Origin: Agromyces larvae
GTDB taxonomy: Bacteria > Actinomycetota > Actinomycetes > Actinomycetales > Microbacteriaceae
DNA: 64,000 nucleotides
Direction of reading: 5' to 3'
Assembly: GCF_022811705.1 (NCBI RefSeq)
Contig: NZ_CP094528.1
Location: 2,914,001 to 2,978,000 of the forward strand
In this document: positions 50,776 through 59,764 of the stretch, piece after piece
Layout: every line of letters starts with the position of its first letter
Numbering within the stretch: the first letter of the stretch is position 1
Translations under genes and position numbers: made by a program
Notes under the pieces: model-generated
What the model was told of the DNA's origin: nothing
The model's input: only the letters and a program-made list of their open reading frames with translations
Database searches by the model: none

Positions 50776-50870
50776 ACAGGTACGCAATTCAGGTCCACGC
50801 ACGGCGTGTCGCCCGAAAACAGCCCCTGAACCCGCCCCGACACACCTCCGAACCTGAATTGCGTCCCTGT
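50776..50870. repeat. Inverted repeat with long loop
   Basis: acaggtacgcaattcaggt (50776-50794) and its complement (50852-50870) match at 18 of 19 positions across a 57-base loop that holds a weaker inner pairing (gcgtgtcg/cgacacac). It lies between the convergent acetyltransferase and E2 genes. The arms are unusually AT-rich for this genome. Confidence 0.75.
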
Positions 50871-50904
50871 CGAGGGGTTGCGCGGGGGGTGGGAGGGGCG
50901 CGGG

Positions 50905-52368
50905 TTACTCCAGCAGGAGTGCGGGCTCCTCGATGATCGAGGCGACGTCGGCGAGGAACCGGCTCGCGACGTCGCCGTCGACCACGCGGTGGTCGAACGA
51001 CCCGCCGATGGTCGTCACGAACCGGGGGCGGACCTCGCCGTCGACGACCCACGGCTTCTGCTTGATGGTGCCGAGCGCGACGATGCCGACCTCCCCCGGG
51101 TTCAGGATCGGCGTGCCGGTGTCCATGCCGAACACGCCGATGTTCGTCACCGTGATGGTGCCGCCCTGCATCTCGGCTGGCTGGGTCTTGCCCTCTCGTG
51201 CGGTGAGCGTCAGCTGCTCGAGCGCGGTGGCGAGTTCGACCAGCGACATCGCCTGCGCCTCCTTCACGTTCGGCACGATCAGCCCGCGGGGCGTCGCCGC
51301 CGCGATGCCGAGGTTCACGAAGTGCTTCACGATGATCTCGTCATCGGTCCACTGCGCGTTCACCGTGGGGTTGCGCCGAACCGCCCAGATGATCGCCTTG
51401 GCCATGATGAGCAGCGGCGAGACCTTGACGCCGGCGTAGTCGGGCGACGCCTTCAACCGCTTGATGTATTCCATCGTGCGCGTGGCGTCGACGTCGACGA
51501 ACACCGATACATGCGGCGCGGAGTATGCACTCTGCACCATCGCCTGCGCGATGGCCTTGCGCACGCCCTTCACTGGGATGCGCGTCTCGCGATCGGCGGG
51601 CAGGTCGGGCGTCTGGATGTTGCGGAAGACGCTGGCCTGGCTCGCCTCGCGGATGACGTCGTCGCGCGTGATGTCGCCGATCGGGCCGGTGCCGGTGACC
51701 CGGGACAGGTCGACGCCCAGGTCCTTCGCGAGCTTTCGGATCGGCGGCTTCGCGAGCACCGGCACGTGCGGCTCGGCGATGCGCGGCGACGGGGCCGCCG
51801 AAGCGGAGGGCGTGGCCGAGACGGATGCCGCGACCGCCGCAGCCCCGGTCGAGGCCGCCGGGGCGGCAGACGGCGGGGCCGGCACCGCGGCCAGGTGCTC
51901 GTGCGCCCCACCCGGCACCTCGTGGCGCCGGCGACGACTGCGTGCCGGACCCGAGCTACCATGGCCGACGAGCACGGCACCGCTCGAGTCATCAGCGGCC
52001 GGGGCAGCGGCGGCCGGCGGAGCGGGGACGGCGGGCGCCGCGGCCTCGGGCGCGGCCTCGGCGACCGCAGCGGCCGCGGCGGCGCTGCCACTACCCCCAG
52101 CACCCCCGGAAGACATGCCGCTCGAGGCATCCGTCTGGATCACGAGGATGGGCGTCCCGACCTCGACGGTCGCGCCCTCGTCGACGAGCAGCTCGGCGAC
52201 GACTCCGTCGAACGCACTCGGCAGTTCGACCAGCGATTTCGCGGTCTCGATCTCGACGAAGACCTGGTCGAGTTCGACCCGATCGCCGGGCGCGACGCGC
52301 CACTGCACGATCTCGGCCTCGGTGAGGCCCTCGCCGACGTCGGGGAGCGGGAAGCGGATCTCAGCCAT
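50905..52368 (-). CDS. bkdC: 2-oxoacid dehydrogenase E2 component (dihydrolipoamide acyltransferase)
   Basis: 487 residues. An N-terminal lipoyl domain carries Lys44 in E-T-A-K-S. A long Ala/Pro/Ser linker contains a basic patch R-R-R-R-H. A peripheral subunit-binding domain follows ([16 protein letters not shown]). The C-terminal acyltransferase domain has catalytic H460 and D464 in F-D-H-R-V-V-D-G-D. Its place after E1alpha and E1beta makes it the core of a branched-chain 2-oxoacid dehydrogenase complex. No E3 gene is nearby. The ATG at 52368 is the conserved start [14 protein letters not shown]. Confidence 0.93.
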   Translation of the reverse strand: MAEIRFPLPDVGEGLTEAEIVQWRVAPGDRVELDQVFVEIETAKSLVELPSAFDGVVAELLVDEGATVEVGTPILVIQTDASSGMSSGGAGGSGSAAAAAAVAEAAPEAAAPAVPAPPAAAAPAADDSSGAVLVGHGSSGPARSRRRRHEVPGGAHEHLAAVPAPPSAAPAASTGAAAVAASVSATPSASAAPSPRIAEPHVPVLAKPPIRKLAKDLGVDLSRVTGTGPIGDITRDDVIREASQASVFRNIQTPDLPADRETRIPVKGVRKAIAQAMVQSAYSAPHVSVFVDVDATRTMEYIKRLKASPDYAGVKVSPLLIMAKAIIWAVRRNPTVNAQWTDDEIIVKHFVNLGIAAATPRGLIVPNVKEAQAMSLVELATALEQLTLTAREGKTQPAEMQGGTITVTNIGVFGMDTGTPILNPGEVGIVALGTIKQKPWVVDGEVRPRFVTTIGGSFDHRVVDGDVASRFLADVASIIEEPALLLE

Positions 52369-52436
52369 CTGTTCAGCCTTTCAGCAGGTGCATCCGCGAA
52401 GCGGCATGTCTTCGAGCGTGGCAGCGGGCGCGGCGA

Positions 52437-53465
52437 TCAGTACGCGAGCGCCCGATCGACCGCCTCGAGCACCCGGTCGGGGCTCGGCAGGAACTCGGCC
52501 TCGAGCGCGGCCGGAGGGAACGGCGTGTCGAAGCCCGACACCCGCAGCACCGGCGCTTCGAGCGTGTAGAAGGCGCGCTCGGCGACGGTCGCCGCGATCT
52601 CGGAGCCGACGCTGACGTTGCCGTACGCCTCCTGCGCCACGACCAGCCGGCCCGTGCGGGCGACCGAGTCGAGGATGGGCCCGTAGTCGATCGGCGAGAT
52701 CGATCGCAGGTCGACGACCTCGAGGCTCGTGCCCTCCTCGGCGGCGATGTCGGCCGCCTGGAGCAGCGTCGCGACCATCGCGCCGTGTCCGACGACCGTG
52801 ACGTCGGTGCCCTCGCGCACGACGCGCGAGGCATGCAGCGGCAGCCCGGCGTGCTCGAGGTCGACCGGGCCTTTCGGCCAGTACCGGCTCTTCGGTTCGA
52901 AGTAGAGCACGGGGTCGTTCGAGGCGATCGCCTCCTGGATCATCCAATACGCGTCGTGCGGGTTCGACGGCGAGACCACCCGCAGGCCCGGGGTGTGGGC
53001 GAAGTAGGCCTCGGGGCTCTCCTGGTGGTGCTCGATCGACCCGATGTGCCCGCCGTACGGCACGCGGATGACGATCGGCATCGGCATGCCGCCGCCGTGC
53101 CGCAGGTTCTGCCGGGCGAGCTGCGTGGTGATCTGATCGAACGCGGGGAAGATGAACCCGTCGAACTGGATCTCGATGACCGGCCGGTAACCGCGCATCG
53201 CGAGCCCGATCGCCGTGCCGACGATGCCCGACTCGGCCAGCGGCGAGTCGAGCACCCGCCGTTCGCCGAACTCGGCCTGCAACCCTTCGGTCACGCGGAA
53301 CACGCCGCCGAGCTTGCCGATGTCCTCGCCCATGAGCAGCACCTTGGGGTCGGCGAGCATCGCCTCGCGCAGGCCGGCGTTGATCGCCTTGGCCATCGAC
53401 AGCGTGCGCACCCCGCGCAGTTCGTGGTTCGAGGCATCCACCGGCGCCCCCGTCGGATTGCTCAC
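52437..53465 (-). CDS. bkdB: 2-oxoacid dehydrogenase E1 component, beta subunit
   Basis: 342 residues, transketolase-like. M-G-E-D-I-G-K-L-G-G-V-F contacts the thiamine diphosphate pyrimidine through Glu. D-S-P-L-A-E-S-G-I-V-G, E-I-Q-F-D-G-F-I and the C-terminal V-S-G-F-D-T-P-F-P follow the branched-chain E1beta pattern. The GTG at 53465 has GAGGAG at a good distance; a GTG at 53498 overlapping the E1alpha stop is an alternative. It is the middle gene of the operon. Confidence 0.93.
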   Translation of the reverse strand: MSNPTGAPVDASNHELRGVRTLSMAKAINAGLREAMLADPKVLLMGEDIGKLGGVFRVTEGLQAEFGERRVLDSPLAESGIVGTAIGLAMRGYRPVIEIQFDGFIFPAFDQITTQLARQNLRHGGGMPMPIVIRVPYGGHIGSIEHHQESPEAYFAHTPGLRVVSPSNPHDAYWMIQEAIASNDPVLYFEPKSRYWPKGPVDLEHAGLPLHASRVVREGTDVTVVGHGAMVATLLQAADIAAEEGTSLEVVDLRSISPIDYGPILDSVARTGRLVVAQEAYGNVSVGSEIAATVAERAFYTLEAPVLRVSGFDTPFPPAALEAEFLPSPDRVLEAVDRALAY

Positions 53466-53494
53466 GCCGACCTCCTCATCGATCCCCGCCCCGT

Positions 53495-54628
53495 TCACGC
53501 TACGCCTCCGTCGAGGCTGCGCTCGAACGCGTCGAGCCACGCGTACTGCTCGCGCATCAGCGGGTGCGGCTCGGCGTACACGTGCTCGAAGATCACCTCG
53601 CGCGTGGGAGCGGGCATCTCGAGCGCGCGTCGGCGCACGTCGGACGCGACATCCTGCGCCTGTTCGTCGACCTCGGTGAAGAAGGCATCGGATGCTCCGC
53701 GGCCGGCCAGCCACGCTCGGTACCGTGTGATCGGATCGCGACGGGTCCACAGGTCGACCTCGTCCTGCGTGCGGTACTTCGTGGGATCGTCGGCCGTGGT
53801 GTGCGCGCCCATCCGGTAGGTGACCGCCTCGATGAAGCTCGGTCCCTCGCCCGAGCGCGCGTCTTCGAGCGCCTGCCGGCTGACGGCGTAGCTGATCAGC
53901 ACGTCGTTGCCGTCGATGCGCACGCCCGGCATGCCGAATCCGCCGCCGCGCAGCGCGATGGGGGAGCGGCTCTGCCGCTCGACCGGCACCGAGATCGCCC
54001 ACTGGTTGTTCTGCACGAAGAACACCTGCGGCGTCTGGTAGCTCGACGCGAAGACGAGGGCTTCGCTGGCATCGCCCTGCGAGGTCGAGCCGTCGCCGAA
54101 GTACACCAGCACCGCGGCATCCGTCTCGGGGTGGCCGGTCGCGGTGGCGCCGTCGAAGGCCAGGCCCATCGCGTAGCCGGTCGCGTGCAGCGTCTGCGAC
54201 GCGAGCACGAGCGTGTACAGGTGGAAGTTGCCGTTCTCGGCGGGGTCCCACCCGCCGAGGGTGGCGCCGCGCAGCAGGCCGAGGATCTTCACGGGGTCGA
54301 GCCCGCGGATCATGCCGACGATGTGCTCGCGGTACGACGGGAAGATGTGGTCCTGCGGGCGGGCCGCGCGCGCCGACCCGACCTGCGCGGCCTCCTGGCC
54401 GTGGCTCGGCACCCAGAGCGCGAGCTGACCCTGCCGTTGCAGGTTGGCGCCGGCGATGTCGACCCGCCGCGAGATCGCCATGTCACGGTAGAACTGCTCG
54501 AGCTCGGCGTCGGGCAGCGCGTCGACGATCGGCAGGAACGCTTCGGCTTCGGGCGTCGGCCGCAGCTCGCCCTCGGGCGTCAGCAACTGCAACGTGGGGG
54601 CGGAGAAATCTCGCTTGAGGGCTGCCAC
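53495..54628 (-). CDS. bkdA: 2-oxoacid dehydrogenase E1 component, alpha subunit
   Basis: 377 residues. The thiamine-diphosphate motif is G-D-G-S-T-S-Q-G-D-A-S-E-A-L, ending with the usual N-N-Q-W-A-I-S. S-H-G-Q-E-A-A-Q-V and the phosphorylation-loop region M-G-A-H-T-T-A-D-D-P-T-K-Y-R are those of branched-chain E1alpha. It makes branched-chain acyl-CoA, the primers of iso/anteiso fatty acids dominant in this group. The GTG at 54628 directly follows TAGCGT (six bases), a leaderless start. Confidence 0.93.
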   Translation of the reverse strand: MAALKRDFSAPTLQLLTPEGELRPTPEAEAFLPIVDALPDAELEQFYRDMAISRRVDIAGANLQRQGQLALWVPSHGQEAAQVGSARAARPQDHIFPSYREHIVGMIRGLDPVKILGLLRGATLGGWDPAENGNFHLYTLVLASQTLHATGYAMGLAFDGATATGHPETDAAVLVYFGDGSTSQGDASEALVFASSYQTPQVFFVQNNQWAISVPVERQSRSPIALRGGGFGMPGVRIDGNDVLISYAVSRQALEDARSGEGPSFIEAVTYRMGAHTTADDPTKYRTQDEVDLWTRRDPITRYRAWLAGRGASDAFFTEVDEQAQDVASDVRRRALEMPAPTREVIFEHVYAEPHPLMREQYAWLDAFERSLDGGVA

Positions 54629-54634
54629 CGTTCC

Positions 54635-54640
54635 ACGCTA
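54635..54640 (-). promoter_or_regulatory. -10 element of leaderless bkd operon
   Basis: TAGCGT on the minus strand ends six bases before the GTG at 54628. Confidence 0.5.
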
Positions 54641-54657
54641 AACCCCGTGGTCGACGC

Positions 54658-55785
54658 CTACGTTTGTGAACTTCCGACAAGCTGGCCCAGAATCTCGGTG
54701 ACAACCTCGACAGAGGACTCTTCGCCGACCGAGATACGGATGCCCTCGGGCGGGAACGCCCGCGCCACAACCCCGGCGTCGAACAGACCCTCGGCGACGG
54801 CCGCCGTCTGCTCGCCGGTGGGCAGCCACACGAAGTTGCCCTGCGCCTCGGGCACCGCCCAGCCCTGCGCGACGAGCGCGGCGCGCAGCCGGTCGCGCCG
54901 TTCGACGATGACGTCGACGCGACGGCGCAGTTCGGCCTCGGCCTCGGGGGCGAGCGAGGCGATCGCCGCGGCCGACGCCTGACCCGTGACGCCCAGCGGA
55001 ATGGCCGTCGCGCGGGCGGCGTCGAGGATCGACACCGGCCCGATCGCGTACCCCACGCGCAGCCCGGCCAGGCCGTACGCCTTCGAGAACGTGCGCAGGA
55101 TGACCAGGTTCGGGTAGCGGCCCAGCAGGGTCGCGCCGTCGACGGCGGCGCCCGGAGCCGCTCGATGGGATGCCTCGTCGCGGACGAACTCGATGTAGGC
55201 CTCGTCGAGCAGCACGAGCCGGTCGCTCGGCACCTTCGCCATGAACGCGGCGAACTCGTCGGCGGTGACGATCGGGCCGGTCGGGTTGTTGGGGGAGCAG
55301 ACGATGACGACCCGGGTGCGATCGGTGACGGCGTCGGCGAGGGCGTCGAGGTCGTGACCGTGATCGGGTCGGTTCGGCACCTGCACGCTCGTCGCGCCCG
55401 CGACGGTGCAGAGACCGGGGTACGCCTCGAACGAGCGCCACGAGTAGACGACCTCGTCGCCCGGCGCGCACGCGGCGAGGATGAACTGGGCGATGAGCGC
55501 GACCGAGCCGGCGCCGACGATCACCTCGTCGGATGTGACGCCGAATCGCTCGGCGAGCTTCTCGCGCAGCGCGAGCGCGGTCGCGTCGGGGTAGCGGTTG
55601 ACGGATGCCGCGGACGCGGCGATGGCGTCGACGACCGCGGGCAGCGGGTCGTGCGGGTTCTCGTTGCTCGACAGCTTGTAGCCGTCGGCCGGCGCCGGCC
55701 GACCCTGGCGATACGGGGGGAGTGCGGCGATCTCGGGTCGAAGGCGCACGGCGGTGTGCGGCGTCTCGGGTGCAGCTGGGGTCAC
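54658..55785 (-). CDS. hisC: Histidinol-phosphate/aromatic aminotransferase (HisC-like)
   Basis: 375 residues, PLP-dependent class [11 protein letters not shown] (substrate site), S-P-N-N-P-T-G (PLP Asn), L-L-D-E-A-Y-I-E-F (PLP Asp/Tyr) and [13 protein letters not shown] (PLP Lys) are all present. No his genes are adjacent, so it may act as an aromatic or branched-chain-linked aminotransferase. The GTG at 55785 follows TAGCGT by seven bases; an in-frame GTG at 55794 lies within that -10. It is upstream of the bkd operon on the same strand. Confidence 0.88.
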   Translation of the reverse strand: MTPAAPETPHTAVRLRPEIAALPPYRQGRPAPADGYKLSSNENPHDPLPAVVDAIAASAASVNRYPDATALALREKLAERFGVTSDEVIVGAGSVALIAQFILAACAPGDEVVYSWRSFEAYPGLCTVAGATSVQVPNRPDHGHDLDALADAVTDRTRVVIVCSPNNPTGPIVTADEFAAFMAKVPSDRLVLLDEAYIEFVRDEASHRAAPGAAVDGATLLGRYPNLVILRTFSKAYGLAGLRVGYAIGPVSILDAARATAIPLGVTGQASAAAIASLAPEAEAELRRRVDVIVERRDRLRAALVAQGWAVPEAQGNFVWLPTGEQTAAVAEGLFDAGVVARAFPPEGIRISVGEESSVEVVTEILGQLVGSSQT

Positions 55786-55792
55786 GTGATCC

Positions 55793-55798
55793 ACGCTA
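55793..55798 (-). promoter_or_regulatory. -10 element of leaderless hisC transcript
   Basis: TAGCGT on the minus strand ends seven bases before the GTG at 55785. Confidence 0.45.
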
Positions 55799-55825
55799 CC
55801 CCTACGGTCGTGGGAGCCGATCTGC

Positions 55826-55831
55826 CAGAGT
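55826..55831 (+). promoter_or_regulatory. Possible -10 element of leaderless transcript
   Basis: CAGAGT ends six bases before the ATG at 55838; it departs from the TANNNT pattern at the first base. Confidence 0.35.
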
Positions 55832-55837
55832 TGAGCC

Positions 55838-56221
55838 ATGCGATTCCTCCTGAAGGTCATCGTCTCGGCGTTCGCACTGTGGCTGACGACGCTCATCGTC
55901 GCGGGCGTGAACGTGGTCCCGTACGAGGAGACCACGCTGGCGACGGTGCTCACGTATCTGCTCATCGCGTTCATCTTCGGACTCGTGAACGCCGTCGTCG
56001 GCACGGCGATCCGCATCGTCGCGTTCCCGCTGTACGTCATCACGCTCGGGCTGGTGTCGTTCCTCGTGAACGGACTGCTGCTGCTCATCGTGGCGTGGTT
56101 CAGCGACCTGATGGGCTTCGGCCTCACCGTCGAGAGCTTCTGGTGGGGGGTGCTCGGCGCGCTCGTGCTGGGGCTCATCACCTGGCTCATCGGTCTGGTC
56201 GTCCGCCCCGGGCGGGACTGA
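55838..56221 (+). CDS. Phage-holin-family (YvlD-like) membrane protein
   Basis: 127 residues with four membrane helices and the YvlD/holin-4_superfamily pattern: [15 protein letters not shown] and [18 protein letters not shown]. Despite the family name it is a chromosomal housekeeping-type gene; nothing else phage-like is near. Function is unknown, perhaps envelope stress. Its end overlaps the convergent hydrolase gene by 35 bases. Confidence 0.85.
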   Translation: MRFLLKVIVSAFALWLTTLIVAGVNVVPYEETTLATVLTYLLIAFIFGLVNAVVGTAIRIVAFPLYVITLGLVSFLVNGLLLLIVAWFSDLMGFGLTVESFWWGVLGALVLGLITWLIGLVVRPGRD

Positions 56222-57731
56222 CCGGCACGCACCGCCCCGCGGCGTCGTCGATGTCGCCGCCGGCGCCGGCGCGGTCGAGCCGCACCGCCGTCCACTCGGT
56301 GCGCACACCGGGCGCGCCCGCGGTGAACTCGCGCACGTACGTCTCGAACTCGACGACCTCGGGGGCGTCCGACGCATCGAGCAGCGCCAGCGTCTCGCGG
56401 TAGCGCGCGAGGTCGTGGCCGGGCAGCACCCCGTCGACCGGTTCGCCGCCGTCGACGGCCTGGCGCGTGACGACGAGTCGCTCGGCGCCGGACTGCTCGG
56501 GCCCGCCCAGCGCGGGCACCAGGTCGTCGCTGTGCTCGACCGACAGCATCGGCTTGCCGCCGAGGTCGGCCTGCGAGTTCGGGCCGCCGAGGTTGACCGC
56601 CCGTTCGACGTTCCAGGCTCCGTCGCCGAGCAGGTCGCCCGCCACGATGCCGCCGGCCGAGTACCCGACCGCGAGCACCGGGTCGGTCGAGGAGGCCCCG
56701 GCCCGGCTCAGCGCCTCGCGGACCGCACGCGACATCGCCGAGGCGTCCTCGCCGAGGCCGAGCACCTGCGCGAGCTCGGCCGACTCGGCCACCGCGGCGA
56801 CATCGTTGGTCAGGTCGAGCGGCTGGGATCCGGGCACCACCCCCGTGTCGACGGTGCCGGCGACGTACACGATGAACCGCGGCCCCTCGGCGGTGTCGTA
56901 GCGCTCGACCGCGATCTGCGGGTCGCCGTCCTGAGGTGACGGCAGGCGTCGGCCGAGTTCGCCGAGCCCGGCGGGCGGCGCCACCGGCGTCGATGCCGCG
57001 GCGCCGGCCGCGGTGGTGGCGGCCGGACGGACCCCGACCGGCGTCTCGACGAGGGCGCGGTTGCCGATCGCCGACGCGGCCTTCGCCAGCCCCATCAGCA
57101 CGGCCGTGTTCTCGGGCGTGCGAACCCGATCGCCCAGCGTCATCGCCAACGGCAAGGGCACCCCGGCCGCGCCGAGCAGCAGTTCGTCGAGCGCGCCGCC
57201 GGCCGCCCGTACGACCCGGATGAACCCGGCCGAGCCGAGCAGCCGGCGCAGGTCGCCCGAGGTGCCGTTCGGATCGACGGCCGAACGCACCCGGGCGCCG
57301 AGCGCGAGCAGCCCGGCGACGCCGCCCACGCCGAGGATCCCGAGCGGGCCGAGCATCATCGGCAGGCGCCCGCCGATCAGCCACGCCCCGACGCGGGTGC
57401 CGAAGTCCCACATCGCGCGGACCCGCTGCTCGGTCGCGCCGTAGGTGTCGGCGGCGCCGACGAGGGCCGCGCGAAGCCGTTCCGCACGATCGATCGCCCG
57501 TTCGAGCAGGTACCAGGCGTGCGCGAGGTCGTGCACGGGAGCGTTGGCTCCCCAGGCGCCGGGTTCGGCGTCGAGGTCGAGCGCCGCCAGCGTGCCGTGG
57601 ATCTGCCGCACCTGCGTTCGCCACTCGTCGGCGGCGTGGGCCAGCGCACCGAGGGCCGCGGCTTCGACCAGGAGGTCGTCGACGGCCACGGTGGACGCCG
57701 ACCCCGAGGTGATCGTGAGGTCGTCGCTCAC
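56187..57731 (-). CDS. Alpha/beta hydrolase with WXG-like helical N-terminal domain
   Basis: 514 residues. The first 130 residues are helical (W-R-T-Q-V-R-Q-I-H and [15 protein letters not shown]) like WXG100/LXG helical bundles. A hydrophobic Gly-rich segment (residues about 145-165) follows. The C-terminal half is an alpha/beta hydrolase with nucleophile elbow G-Y-S-A-G-G and a late G-H-D-L. The GTG at 57731 overlaps the preceding small WXG-like gene stop (GTGA). The pair resembles a polymorphic secreted effector with its partner, but no secretion ATPase is in the window. The substrate may be lipid or ester. Confidence 0.75.
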   Translation of the reverse strand: MSDDLTITSGSASTVAVDDLLVEAAALGALAHAADEWRTQVRQIHGTLAALDLDAEPGAWGANAPVHDLAHAWYLLERAIDRAERLRAALVGAADTYGATEQRVRAMWDFGTRVGAWLIGGRLPMMLGPLGILGVGGVAGLLALGARVRSAVDPNGTSGDLRRLLGSAGFIRVVRAAGGALDELLLGAAGVPLPLAMTLGDRVRTPENTAVLMGLAKAASAIGNRALVETPVGVRPAATTAAGAAASTPVAPPAGLGELGRRLPSPQDGDPQIAVERYDTAEGPRFIVYVAGTVDTGVVPGSQPLDLTNDVAAVAESAELAQVLGLGEDASAMSRAVREALSRAGASSTDPVLAVGYSAGGIVAGDLLGDGAWNVERAVNLGGPNSQADLGGKPMLSVEHSDDLVPALGGPEQSGAERLVVTRQAVDGGEPVDGVLPGHDLARYRETLALLDASDAPEVVEFETYVREFTAGAPGVRTEWTAVRLDRAGAGGDIDDAAGRCVPVSPARGGRPDR

Positions 57732-58039
57732 GGCGCCACCGTCGCGGACTCGAGCGCCCGGCGCATCGCCGCGATGCGCGCGACCAGGTGGTCGTGGGCC
57801 CGCTCGAGCTGGTCGCATCCGACCAGGACGGCGTTGCGCAGATCGCCGAGCTGCACGTCGTACTGCTCGGACGCGGCCGACCGCCAGGACGCCGGCCCCT
57901 GTTCGGGCAGGCCCGGTCGCAGCGCCCGCACCTCGTCGAGCAGCGCCGCGAGCCGTGCGCGTTCGCGTTCGGCGACCTCGAGCCGGTACGCCGTGTACGG
58001 GGTGGTCTCGGAGGCCTCGGCCGGTCGGTCATGGTACAT
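57728..58039 (-). CDS. WXG100-like small helical protein
   Basis: 103 residues, two long amphipathic helices ([17 protein letters not shown] and [18 protein letters not shown]) joined by P-A-S-W-R-S-A-A, a W-x-S/G-like turn. Size and layout match ESAT-6/WXG100 partners of type VII secretion substrates. The ATG at 58039 has only a weak ribosome binding site. It is translationally coupled to the following hydrolase gene. Confidence 0.65.
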   Translation of the reverse strand: MYHDRPAEASETTPYTAYRLEVAERERARLAALLDEVRALRPGLPEQGPASWRSAASEQYDVQLGDLRNAVLVGCDQLERAHDHLVARIAAMRRALESATVAP

Positions 58040-58132
58040 GCGCTCGAGTCTCGCGGCCGGCGCCGCCGCCACGGCGCGGCGACGAGGCATCCGTGCGAAC
58101 TCCCCCGGCGAGCCGGCGCTGGGGAGGAGCAG

Positions 58133-59161
58133 TCAGCGCGCCTCGGCGACGACCTCGGCGAGCGCGTGCGCCCCGATGCGCCCGACGCGCCCGTCGACGC
58201 CGACCGCGGTCACGATCGCGAGTCCGAGCGCGACGGCCCAGCCGCGTGCGCGGCGCCAGTCCGCGGCATCCGTCTCGCGTCGGGCCTCGATCGCGGCGCG
58301 GAACCTCGCCCGTCCGGCCGCGTCGAACGTGAGCCAGCCGGTCGCGAGATCGCAGGCCGGGTCGCCCAAGGTGAGGTCGCCGAAGTCGAGCACCGCGGCC
58401 AGCGACCCGGATGCCTCGAGCAGCAGATTCGCCGGATGCGGATCGCCGTGCACCCACACGGGCGGCCCGGCCCAGACGGGCGCGGCGAGCGCGTCGGCGC
58501 GCACCGCATCGAGCACGGCTGCGGCGGATGCATCGACGAGCCCCTGCGCCACGGCCGCGTCGATGCGCTCGCGCGTGATCGGGTCGCGGTCGACGAGCGG
58601 CACGCCGCGGTACGGGTTGGCGGGGGCATCGGCCGGCGCGGGAGCGCGGGGATCGCCGAGGGCCGCGAGGAAGCCGGCGAGCCCGTCGGCCGCCTCGCCG
58701 CGGTCGGCGGGGGCGACGGATGCCGCGTCCACGCCGTCGAACCAGGGCACGATGCTCCACGGGTACGGGTAGCCGAGCGCCGGCCGACCGACGCGGACCG
58801 GTGCGGGCACCGGCGCCGGCAGGCGCGGGGCGAGTTCGGGCAGCCAGCGCTGCTCGCCGGCGACGAGGTGCGCCCCGAGCTCGCGGCGCGGCATCCGCAC
58901 CGCCAGGCGCTCGCCCAGCCGGAAGACCGTGTTGTCCCACCCGCTCGCGACCTCGCGCACCGGGCCCGCCAGATCGGGATGCTGCGCCGCGACGAGCGCG
59001 GCGACGAGCGACGGGTCCGACGCGACATCGGCCGGGGGAGCATCGGGCGCCTGCCGCACCGGCGAGGCACCCGTCGCCGACATCGGCGAGGCATCCGTCG
59101 CCGACGCCGGCACCGAGGCATCCGTCGCCATGCCCGGCCGTGAGGCATCCCAACCCGACAT
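58133..59161 (-). CDS. Aminoglycoside phosphotransferase family protein
   Basis: 342 residues, a kinase-like fold. The catalytic loop [11 protein letters not shown] and the metal-binding D-F-G-D are intact, and W-D-N-T-V-F-R-L near 75 is the nucleotide-binding start. Homologues phosphorylate antibiotics, choline or homoserine; the substrate cannot be read. The ATG at 59161 has GGAGG upstream. The first 40 residues are a T-D-A-S/D-A-S repeat encoded by gaggcatccgtcgcc units, absent from typical family members and probably disordered. Confidence 0.85.
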   Translation of the reverse strand: MSGWDASRPGMATDASVPASATDASPMSATGASPVRQAPDAPPADVASDPSLVAALVAAQHPDLAGPVREVASGWDNTVFRLGERLAVRMPRRELGAHLVAGEQRWLPELAPRLPAPVPAPVRVGRPALGYPYPWSIVPWFDGVDAASVAPADRGEAADGLAGFLAALGDPRAPAPADAPANPYRGVPLVDRDPITRERIDAAVAQGLVDASAAAVLDAVRADALAAPVWAGPPVWVHGDPHPANLLLEASGSLAAVLDFGDLTLGDPACDLATGWLTFDAAGRARFRAAIEARRETDAADWRRARGWAVALGLAIVTAVGVDGRVGRIGAHALAEVVAEAR

Positions 59162-59223
59162 CCCGCCTCCGCACCCCGGCCGCGCCCGCCGAACTCGCCG
59201 CTGCGCGGGCGCTCGATCTCCAC

Positions 59224-59229
59224 CAGAAT
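59224..59229 (+). promoter_or_regulatory. Possible -10 element of leaderless transcript
   Basis: CAGAAT ends seven bases before the ATG at 59237; no ribosome binding site is visible. Confidence 0.35.
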
Positions 59230-59236
59230 AGGGCTC

Positions 59237-59764
59237 ATGACCCGAGCGGAACCCGTGGGGGACGCCGCTGTGCCCTTCCGGATCAGCTTCGTGTGCACCG
59301 GCAACATCTGCCGCTCACCGATGGCCGAAGTGGTGCTGCGATCCCTCGCCGAGCACGCGGGGCTCGACGGCGCGCTCGCGATCGAGTCGGCCGCGACCGG
59401 CGACTGGCACGTCGGCGAGCAGGCCGACCAGCGCACCATCGACGCACTCGACCGCGCGGGCTACGACGGCTCGAAGCACCGGGCACGGCAGTTCGACCCG
59501 ACGAACTTCGGCGAGCTCGACCTCGTGGTCGCGTTCGACCGCGGGCAGGCCCGCATCCTGCGCAACTGGGCGACGAACGCGACCGACCAGCACAAGGTGC
59601 GCCTGCTGCTCGAATTCGAGCCCGAACTGGCGCCGTTGCAGGACGTGCCCGACCCCTACTACTCGGATGCGGAAACCTTCGATCGAGTTCTTGGGATGAT
59701 AGAGCGGTCGACCAAGGCGCTCTTCCGGCAACTCGCGCCGGCTCTCAGACAAGGAATCCGATGA
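59237..59764 (+). CDS. Low-molecular-weight protein tyrosine phosphatase
   Basis: 175 residues. The P-loop C20-T-G-N-I-C-R26-S supplies the nucleophile and phosphate-binding Arg, and the general acid is D139 in D-P-Y-Y. It dephosphorylates tyrosines on proteins or polysaccharide kinases. Its stop overlaps the purB ATG (ATGA), so the two are translationally coupled, a pairing worth noting because the functions are unrelated. Confidence 0.95.
   Translation: MTRAEPVGDAAVPFRISFVCTGNICRSPMAEVVLRSLAEHAGLDGALAIESAATGDWHVGEQADQRTIDALDRAGYDGSKHRARQFDPTNFGELDLVVAFDRGQARILRNWATNATDQHKVRLLLEFEPELAPLQDVPDPYYSDAETFDRVLGMIERSTKALFRQLAPALRQGIR

Noticed and set aside
55838..56221. Prophage remnant suggested by the holin-family gene
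   Set aside because: The YvlD-like family is widespread in bacterial chromosomes, and no phage, integrase or attachment site lies nearby.
54658..58032. An 1124-codon open frame on the minus strand
   Set aside because: It continues the hisC frame backwards through the holin-family and hydrolase genes. The extra part is Arg/Pro-rich shadow sequence, and hisC has its own promoter at 55793.
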